This document shows positions 29,301 through 40,400 of a stretch of DNA of 64,000 bases, piece after piece. The DNA lies in the NCBI GenBank assembly GCA_963576565.1, contig OY755042.1, positions 100,062,185 through 100,126,184 on the forward strand, given 5' to 3'. A model generated the notes under the pieces. The model did not search any database, was not told the origin of the DNA, and saw only the letters and a program-made list of their open reading frames with translations. Both the position numbers and the translations under genes were made by a program. The stretch comes from Aspidapion aeneum (taxonomy: Eukaryota > Arthropoda > Insecta > Coleoptera > Brentidae). The stretch's first letter is position 1; each line of letters opens with the position of its first letter.

Positions 29301-32300
29301 GATGTACCAATCGGCAGTAACAGTCCTTTGATCTTCCATAGAAATTGTTGCTACATGACCTGCTTTTGAGATAAATGTCGCATCATATCTTTGAATACAT
29401 TTTGAGGACGGATAACTATAACTTTTATTGACATTGGAACACACAAACAGATGACTGACGTTTATTTTCGGGTTCATATAGGTAAATTCGTGATTCATAA
29501 CCACTGACAATGTTTCTCGAGTTTCCTGCCCCAAAGGGGTCTAGAGTTTTCTGACACCATGGACCATAGCTTCTTCCGATCTGTTCTTCTACTTGAATTC
29601 TCCATACCAACAAGAAACTGTAGACTGATGTGGTGCTTCATTCCCGAAAACAAAAATGAACTGGACAAGGCATTCTTGTTGAGGTAAAGATTGAGGTTAA
29701 TTTTTAGTAACGACAGTGTCGCTCTCTATGTTCATGTAAGTAAAATATAAAGACAGACCTCTTGTAAAAGGTCGTTCTCTTAAATAAATTTTCATTACTC
29801 TAATACAAATTTCGTCGACGCGATTTGCCATAATACTGGCGAGCCCGCTGGCCAACGTAATTGCCAGTGTATTTGCTATGTATGGCCGTGGCCCTTGCAG
29901 TAACTTTGTATATAATTTGATGCTGGTGTCAGCCTAGTCAAGTGACCTCATTTTAAACACATAAACAAAATAAATAATTATAATAAGCCATTTTCGACGT
30001 CTTCAATAACTTTAAACATTCCCAAGATACAGACAGTTATTTTAATTGTCCTGGCGCCCGCCGGCGCCGGTAGTATATTATTTTTTTATAAATAGTTGTC
30101 TAGACGTCTAAAAAAAATCGGACGCATGATTGCGTCGCTCATTTGTTTGCTGATTTTTTCAAAAACTACAGACGCAGTTGATTTGTACGTTAAATGTTTT
30201 CTTTTTAATGCCTGAGAGCAAAAATTAATTGTTGCGTCTGCATGCTTTTCACGAAATGTCGATTATATCTACGTTACGTAACTGCTGAATGTTTCCTAGC
30301 TTCATCAGACACGGATCTACGAAGGGGGGGAGAGGGAGGAGGAAGGAAATTCGTCCCTCCCTAAATCTCAAAGGATATTTAGTTTTGGCACACAGAATAC
30401 ACAAGACGCTAGCGCTACCAAGTCCACTTCCAATCCCTGGCTTCGCATGCGTAGATCTACCAATATTATTTACCTCATGTATTAGAATCGATGTACAGGG
30501 TGATTTTCACTTGAATGATTCTAACCACATGAAAATAGAAAGTTTCAAAAACCTAACCTAACGAAACCTAATCAGATCTAACCGAACCGAACCAAAGCAA
30601 ACTAAACCAATATTTTTTTTCAAAAAAAAAACTTTCCTGACTTCCTACCTGGGATGCTAGAGGATGTGAATCCGAACCGGACCGTACCGAACCGAACCTA
30701 TCCAAACCTAACCCTACCCAACTAAACCTAATTAGCAGTACGTGTTGTAGTTTAGTTTGGTTAGGTTAGGTTTGGTTCAGTTTAGTTAGGTTCGGTTTGG
30801 TTCGGTTCGGATTCACATCCTCTAGGATCCCGGGCAGGAAGTCAGGAAAGTTTTTTTTTTGTAAAAAATTATTGGTTCAGTTTCCTTCAGGTTCGGTTAG
30901 ATTTGATTAGGTTTTGTTAGGTTAGGTTTTTGAAACTTTCTATTTTCATGTGGTTAGAATCATTCAGGTGAAAATCACCCTGTATGCATCTATTCTAAGA
31001 CATGAGGTAAATAATATTGGTAGATCTGCGCTTGCGAAGCCAGGGATTGAAAGTGGACTTGGTAGCGCTAGCGTCTTGTCACAGAATACAACTTCTGGTC
31101 AGGCTGTTAGAGCATTTGCCGATACCGACTAGCCATGGCCGATTCGCCACCGACCCGATTTGTCTCCGGGCTAATTTGAAGCCGACCCGATTACCGAATA
31201 GTTTATTTATATTTTCTGTTTAATATTTTGCGACAGAGCTTTTTCAACTAGTTTCCGATGAGCTACATATTTGACAGGTGTGTAGAGTTCCGGGGACAAT
31301 GCGTTTAATATTTTTTAACACAAAAAATTCAAAATGGTGAATCCAAATTGACTGAGTTTTTTATTTTTATACTAATTTGTCTTAAAGAAACAATACGGTC
31401 TTAAGGCTACGTAATACAATTTGTGAGTAACTTACTACATTTCGAACTTTGTGGTTTTTAATGTTGCTGATTATAATTTTTGATTTATACTTTGGAAAAA
31501 TCAAAATGGCCGACTTTTCCATTTATGAACCGATATGTATTATTTTTAAAGTTTGCGGTTTTTAAGGTCGCTAATTATGATTTTTAATTAAAATTAAAAA
31601 AATCAAAATGGCTAATCAAAAATGGCGGATATTTTTCTTTAAGAACCGATATGTATTAAATTGGGAACTTTGGTATGTCCAAGGTTACTGGTTAAGAGTT
31701 TTGAATTAATTTTGCAAAAAGTCAAAATGGCGATTCAAAATGGCGGACTATCCCTTGTATATGTATTAAATTTGGAACTTTGAAATGAACAAGTCGGCTC
31801 ATAAGTAAAAATATTCGCCATTTTATTGTTTTTTCTAATTTAATTTAACTATCAAAATCACCGACTTTAACACTCTCACTTTCAAATTTAATACATATCC
31901 TTTTTTAAATAAGAAAGTCCGTCATTTCAAAAAAATTTGTGGTAAAAAATTATTAGATTGGATTGTTGCCTTGCAACTCTAAATACCTGCTAAAATTGCA
32001 AACTGAAATTACCGCGGCGAGTTCGCCGGCGGCGATTTGTCCCATTTCCCCGGTCACTATGTAAAACGCCAAAAATTCACCCCCCTCCCCCAACTGAAGT
32101 TCCTAGATCCGCCACTAAGCTTGATTGGTAAGAAAATTGTTGTCGCAACTTTTTAAAATAAACTTAAGGTATTAATAAGGTTTTAGTTTAGGAAATACAG
32201 AAATTCAGGGCGATACAATTTTTAGAACTACTGGGCCTTTAAGTACCAGGTCAGTTGAGTTTTTTCTCCAAATTCATTATTTAGTTACAGGTTTGTGGAA

Positions 32301-34404
32301 ACTTTTTGTTCTATTTGTGTTTTGATATAGGTACTTATGTATGTCTTAAAATTTTCCGTGCTGCAAAATATCGTTTAAAAATTCTCTTGTTAATTTATTT
32401 TCAAGCCGTCTTGATTTATCTATGACTGTAATTTGATAAATGTGCTAGCCGGCGCCTTAAAGGTGAGATTCGCTGCTACCTTAGCGTTTTTATCTAGTCC
32501 CACGTTTACATCGTTTTCGGTTTCATGTTAAGCATCAACTTTTTAATTAGGTGATTGGGGTTTTTGCAAAAAATTTGCGATTTTTCATAAATAATATGTT
32601 TTTTAGACACCCTTTACCGTCTTTTATATTTTACATAGGAACATAGAAGGTGGCACTGATCGAATGACATTACCAAAACTTAACCTCAATCTTTACCTAA
32701 CCTAAATTTAAAATGACAGGGCGATATATATCACGGTGGATAGAATAGAGCTTACAAAAATCAGCTGGACCACCAGTGACGTGCAAAATTCGACATTTTG
32801 TTTATTTTTATTATTAAGTAAACTTTTTCTAGATGACTATATTTTCATTTTTATAATTTGCGCAGGAACCCCATTGTTTTTGTTTTTGTTAAAATTGAGT
32901 TGTCAGACACTTGAATTTAAGGGGATCTGAGATTACCGTAACCTAATCCCTAAGTTGTTTGTTTGTATGTTTTTTGATAACAATGTTTTAAGCATCACAC
33001 GCACCTCTTGCTTGCAAGATATCCCTAGTTTTTTTTTTGACGAGTAGTTTAATGGAACTACCATTTCAGGAGAATAAAATACCACAATTTTAGCTAATTT
33101 ACTTTTCCAGGTAACCTAACTACAAATATATCTATTAGGTCTGGACAAAACAATAATATTACTAATAAAAATTCGATTAAATAGGATAGGTTTGGTTTGA
33201 CTAAATTATCAGTATAAATCAGTTGTAAACCTGTCTTTTTTCAATGTTTTCAACAAAATTTTACAACTCTACATAAAAAACAAAATTCTAATGTCAATAA
33301 GTCTCTTCTTATCCATATGATATTTTCCTGCATGCGATATTTGATTTTTCGATGATTTGCGTTGCAGTACTGAATGAATATGTTTTAAATTAAAATGTTT
33401 CTTGAACGGGATACTGGGGACTGATAGAACATCTAAGTACTTGTGGTATGCTTTCTTCTAAGTTTAATAAGAGCTCTTTTGTGCCACAAATAGCTTCCTA
33501 TACCTAAATATTAGTCCGCGTAGACTTATAGAGCTTCGCTCCATCATCGCGTGCGACATCATAAAACGGTACGAAAAATCTTTTTTCCGTTCCAGGTCGA
33601 CGTTGTTTGATATCGCTCAGACAGTTTTCCGTTCCAACAACTGGTTTCAGACTCCTCTGAAATACAAGGATTAAAGACAGGCGCATTAAAAATGCTTGCT
33701 CTCTCTCTTTTCTTTGTCTATATGTATCATATGTTGCCCTGGAAAAATTGTATGTAAAACACATCCATCTCTAGTTTACAGCACATAAAATTACATTTGT
33801 CTCAGAAAATTCAAAAAACAGTGAACAACCCAAAAAAATACTCTGCCAATCTATGGGCACCTAAGCTCACACTAGGTACTATAGTTATAGTGTGAGCTAA
33901 TATAATCAAAAACTGAAATATATTTTATTCAACTCCAGACTCAATTACCTTTCGTTTGATACCACACAAGCCATGTTTTGACATAAACTCAAATTTTTTT
34001 AATCTACCCCCCACCCTTTTGAAAAAAACTAAAATGTATTTTGTTTAACTCCAGACTCAATTACTCTTCGTTTGATATCACACACGCCATATTTTCACTT
34101 AAACTCTAATTTTTGACATCTACCCCCACCCTTTTTTTAAAAATAAACTAAAATTCATTTTTTTTAACTCCAGACTTAATTACCTTTCGTTTGATATCAC
34201 ACACGCCATATTTTCACATAAACTCTAATTTTTGGAATCAACCCCCACCCTTTTATTTGGCTTGCGTTCGGTGGATTTTGTTCATTTTTAAATGGGACCA
34301 TCACGGCCCAAGACCCAACTTAGGTACCAAATTTCATTAAAATCGGACAAGCGGTTTTTGAGTTATGCGGGTTGGTCGTTACAGACAGACATACAGACAG
34401 ACAT

Positions 34405-34443
<39 letters not shown>

Positions 34444-37400
34444 GCAAAACAAAAAAGTTTCAAAATCATCTGAAACGCAAAGATATATAAAATTTTTTGA
34501 AATCGGAGCAACTTTTTTTTTCTCGAAAAAATTAGGATCACCATAGCTCACACTACTTATAGTAGTAGTGTGAGCTAAAAATTGTCAAAATAAATTGGGT
34601 TTCACAACCAATTTTAACCCGTGAGCAAATGCCGGGAAAGCTTAAATATAAAAATATATATATATAAATATTTTTTAAATTTCCAAAAAAAAAATTGCGC
34701 AACATCTGCAACATCTGTTGGTTTTTTTGCAAGAGCCTCTTAATTTTTATCAATGAGTATATGACCCATTAAGAGTGGCAACCGGCTAGCCTTGCAGCAT
34801 TGAGGGGCAGTACAATAGTATGATTTATTTGCATGTGCTAGTTCCGAAGTTCATGCCTATCATACAAATGCTAGATCATAGTAGTTCTCTCTAAATATTG
34901 CGTCCTAGATTAATTTATTTCAGCGCCATCTGCCCCTCAATGTTGCAAGGCTCGCCGGTTGCCACTCTGTATGGGTCACTGCGGAATGTTGTAGGTATAC
35001 CACATGGAAAAAAAGCTATACTGACCATAGGGTAGCCTGCTAAGAAAAATAAAAACTAGTTTTGCAGGTGATTGGATAGGAATAGAAACATAAGGGTTTA
35101 GCCTGATCGCAGCAAATCTCGGTGACCTGTGAACTAAAAGTTAAAAGAAGAGGGGTAACACCGGATGTGAAATTTTCCACCAGATTTGGCGGGAGAACAA
35201 ACGACTTTGCTTTAAGGCATCGACAAAAGGGCATTAACTATATATACCTACCAAAGCACAAGCTACAAAATATGATTTTCCTAACTTCTTAGAAGTATCA
35301 CGATCTCGTTTTCCTAAAAATGAATAAAATCACAAAAACCTTGTGAATATATAAACTTTCTATAATATGTAGGTAATTTCACAAATATTTTGTAAAAATC
35401 AAATTACAAAATACCAATAAATAAATATATAAATTTCACATAAAACTTGTGATATTAGAAAAAATTAATATTTTTTCACAAGTGTGGTATATTTAGTTTA
35501 TTATACAGTCTGTAGTGGTTTATAGTTGTGAATATCAATTAAATTATTGTCATTTATCTGCATTTTAAAGAAATAACAGTAAAAATGTATTATGATAATC
35601 CTATGTGATTGTGTAATCCTTTCTGTGTACAACTTTAATTTCATGCTCTCGAATTCATACGTTGCCGTCGATCTATCTTTACGCAAGACCACGAAACCTA
35701 TCCTTTCTTTTAGTCACGTGACTTTGAATTTAACTCTCTCGCATCTGATCACAGGCCTGAAGTAAATCGATCACGACGCGAACAGCATTCGTTTTTTGGA
35801 CAGTTAATTGGTCGTTCCATCTAACCGAAACTGTTTTAAAACAGTCCTCGTACTGCATTGCGCGCGCTTTGGGATTTTTCTGACAGTTTTATGACTGTCT
35901 AACGGCCTCATGGAACACTGCTATAACGGCACGCCGTGCGCCATGCACCACCTAAGATGCTCCTGGTCCTGGGGCAGGTTTGAAATCACCCAATTATTGC
36001 TCAGATCCCTTAAATGTTCTTTTGGTTGATCAAGAAACCCAACAAAGGTCATTGCCGGTTCAGAAATATTCCCAGTGCCCCTTAGATATCTTCGCTAGCT
36101 CAGTGGGAGTACAAAATAAAGGTGGGCGCTCTTAATGATAATTAACTGTTCAATATAAACGATCAAATATGGCAAAAGAAACATTTGAATTTTAAATTGG
36201 TAGTTTTCATTCGGTTAATAACATTAGACGGCGATATTTTTCGATTGTATCAATGAAAATTTTAGCAAACGAAACAAGTTATGACCCAGTTGAACAGATT
36301 AAGACAGCGGGGGCGCAGCCACTTGGTTCTGCTGATTGCTGCCTTGCCTGCATCTCGTAGGTGCACATCCTTTTGCAATAACTTTAAAGATAAAGGACAT
36401 TTAAACCTAGTTTATGTTTTTAAGGCTGATTTCGCATTAGCAACTTTGTTGTTATTTTCAGGAGTAACATTCAATTATCATCTCATACATAAAAGCGATA
36501 AAAGAACTATAGAAAGGGTCAAAATCTAAAATTACAATTGGAAATTGACTTTCAAAAGAATTCCTGGTAACAAAAGGCTTAAGACAGGGATGTTGTATGT
36601 CTCCAACTCTTTTTAAAGTATCGCAGTAGCTCTAAAAAACTGGAAACGTAAACTGCACGGCATGGGAATACAACTTACCGACCGATTTACCATATACACA
36701 CTACAGTTTGCTGACGACCAAGTAATTGTAGCTAATGATAAAGAAGACATGGAGTATATGATGAGAAAGCTAATGGAAGAATACCAAAAGTGGGGATTAA
36801 TAGTGAACGTGGACAAGACACAGTACTTATGTATTAGAATCGAATCCATTCTGTTAGAACTAGACAATAGACAAGTAATATCTCCATGCAATGAGTATGT
36901 ATACTTGGGTATCACATTTGATAAGACAGGAACAGACTGCAAAGAACTGGAAAAAAGAATGGTAAAAGCAAAAAAGGTTATTGGATGCCTTAACAGTATT
37001 TTATGGAGCAGAAAGATAAAAATTGATGTAAAATTTACCATATATGAAACAATGGTGAAAAGCACGCTGTTGTATGGAATAGAGAGAACAAATACAAAAA
37101 AATTGGAAAGTGTCGAAATGGATGCAATAAGATGATCAATGAGAATATCTAGAACAGATCACATAAGAAATGAGATCATAAAAGAAAGAATGGGAATCGA
37201 GGGAAGCATAACGGATGACATCACTAAAAGGCAACTGATATGGTACGGCCATGTACAACGGATGAATGACGAAAGATTACCAAAGCAGGTCCTAGAATGG
37301 CAACCAATAGGGCGCAGAAAAAGAGGGCGTCCTAAACTAGAATGGCAACATTCAATCCAAAGATCAATGAGTCAAAAAAATCTAACAGAAGATGATTGTC

Positions 37401-40400
37401 AGGATCGAAGGAGGTGGAGAATAGGCGTCGAACAACGTAGAAAAACGTTCAAAACCGACTAAATGAAAAATAAATAATAAAAAAAAAACATTCAATTATT
37501 TGTTTATATCAACTATGTATGTTTTTCCAAAGATATTAAACATAATGTAGAGGATCTATAATCGGCTATTTTTATGGATAGGACCGTCGTTTCTTAGGGC
37601 CCCGCGGAGTCAAAGTCCCTAGTATAACCACAAAGACCAAACATGGTGGAAATAAAATTTCGGACTTCCATTGTCTTTATTTATTTTAAAACACGACGTT
37701 TCGGTTAGTAAGTATCTCTAACCGTTATCAAGTGTAAACCCAAACATGGTGTTCTGCTCCTGTAATTCAGTCCAGTGGCGTAAATGAGGACGGAGGCGGC
37801 AGGGCGGATACTTTCGTTTGCTGATGATACCGTTGTTTTGTTCAAAGGAAAAACTTGGGATTTAGATACCTAAAAGATTCTTTGTCCTTTAAACAACTAA
37901 AAACTTTGAATTTTGCGCTAGTACAAACACATCTTACTTATGGAATTATTGGTTGGGGAGCCGTTTTAAGCACACACTTAAAAAGTTGAGAGATATATCA
38001 AAAGTGAGTTCTTAAATTGATTTTTGTCGTGAATATCAGGCAGCTTTTCTGTTATAGAATGATCTTAAGATGTTATAAAAAACCTCAGAAATGTCTAGTT
38101 TCAAATCCTACATTCTAAATTTTGAGATCAGTCAATACAGTAACCGTTCCTAGATATAAAAAAACATGTGAAGGAGTTTTCTGTACTTAACACCCAGGCT
38201 ATTTAACATCATCCCACAAAATATCAAATTTTGTAACATCTTTGTTAGTTTTAAGAAAAATGTAGTGGAGGGGTTTTTAAAGATTTTTCCTCGTCAGGAA
38301 ATTCATACTTTTGTAAATCAAACTCACAGTAGATACTAACTCAAAAGTGAAAACGCGCACAAGTGAAAATATAGTGGAGCAAAAACTGCCACACAAATAT
38401 ACACACTTTTACTTTTACTTTACAGTTTTATGCTATTTCGGCAGGACTCACGCACGTTTATGCCAATTTACTAGTTCCAAGTTATTATTTTTGTAAATTT
38501 TATTTTTCGAGAAATAAACCTCTAAATTAGTATTAAGTATTATAAATAGAAAAAAGTTTCCGGGTGGGCCCGAAACAGTTTTGGGGGGCGGAAAATATCT
38601 AAATAAATCTTGGCTTGGGGGGGGCAAGCCCTCCCTTTATATACGCCACTGATTCAGTCATATCTATTTGAAATCTCCTTGAATATGTCAATCGTAGTAA
38701 AAACATTTCATGTAAAAAAAGCCAAGTATGCGAAAATGGTATAATTGAGATCTAAGTATAGCCAAGTTCTCTAATACAAATTTAAAAATTAAAGGTTTTT
38801 ACTAGTTTGAAACATTTTATTTTTAAATATCAGCGTTTTTTTTTAAATTGGGTGTATTATTATGTTTTTTTTTTGTTTCAGAACCCGAAGTAATTCAAGA
38901 TATCGTCCCACAAAACGTATTTGAAGAGGAGGAAAAAAACAGCAAACGTAAGTCCAACAACCTACACTTATTTAGTTTATTTGTTAAAAATATTTTACAT
39001 AAATTGTCACAATATTTGCTTTTAATTTTCCCAATTATTATCATTTTATGTTTCTTAGTTAACAGATATTTTGTTGAGCTCATAAAATTAATTCAATTTC
39101 GAAATTAATTCAATTAAAAATCAACATGTATTTGCAAACAATGTAAAAATATAAATTCGTCACATTTATTTTTTTTTTAATTTCAGAAGAATTTAATGAG
39201 AGAGAATATCCTTATCTCATCAAGTTCTTCATATTAAAAAAAAACACTTATTTTATTTTAAAAATGTCATCTGAGGACTTAAAAAAAATTATGCAAAAAA
39301 ACAATTTAATTTCCATATAAATCTACTAGACTTGTATTCTTATTACAATTAAATATACAAAATAATGTCGATTGCAATAATTAAAAATACCTGCTCGGAT
39401 ATTTTTTCCTTAATTTGTCAATACCACAAACCCTAATATAGAATGTTGTTTCGTTTTTACAGATTACGCTGCCTTGTTAACTGGGAGATCATCGCTGATG
39501 CTGAAAAATGAGTTCATGAAGCCTTTCGCTAATGACTTAAACAAAAACAACGTCGTGGCAACTGGAAGGTTCACTTTCCATAAAAAGAATCTACACTATT
39601 CCTTCTACATATCAGAAAAAGCTGCTCGTCCTCAGTCGTTGCAGTTCTTAGACGGCCAAGGCAATATTTTGGAAGAGTTTACCCTGTCTTACAACGGGGG
39701 TTACGTTAACAGTTTGTACCAAAATGCTACCCGAAAAGTCTGTGGCGTTTGGAAGAGACTACCAAAAGACTATCGAAAATTGCTTAAACAAGAAGAAATG
39801 TATGCAATGCTTATTTGGGGTGTCAAAGATCAATCAGAATTTACCTTAAGCGGCAAACTAAACAAATACGTTTCTCTTAGCACGGAAATGTTTAGTTCAT
39901 TATTAGAACCGGCACCAGGATCAGATTCTTATTCTATGGCAGGATCTGGTGGTACTGCTATGGTTTCTATATCAACCACATTGACGCCATCAATCAATAT
40001 TGCTGTAGTTTTTAATGGACTGTTTACATCATCAGAAACTACTAATGTGCCTCTTAATGTTACTTTGTCTTTAGATGAGAAAAAGCAGATCGTTTTACAA
40101 GAGACAGTTTATGTCTCAAAACCAGCAACAGACTTAAACGTAATCGATATTAGTACTCCAGTGACGCAAGCTCATTTACGACTGTTAACCAGAGGGCGTT
40201 TACTATTAAGCGTCTCGTCGTCTTCAAAACCAGACGCACTTAAAATAAGTGGCAGTGTAATTAGCAAAGCGTCATGTGATCTGTTTCAAACTGCTCTCGT
40301 AACGACATCTACGTCTGCACAAAATCAAGATGCCATTTCTGGTTTGGCCTGGTTTTATCTAAACAATGCGGGATCTTTAATTTACAATATCTTGATTGAC

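Larger units (their letters stand above)
33530..35725 (-). mobile_element. dispersed element, copy B (inverted partner of 19700-21840)
   Basis: Reverse complement of copy A. It carries its own insertions, absent from copy A: the hairpin-bounded unit (33864-34577 with flanks) and a 215-bp MITE (34763-34977). It preserves the empty sites for the two copy-A insertions. No coding capacity. Confidence 0.75.
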
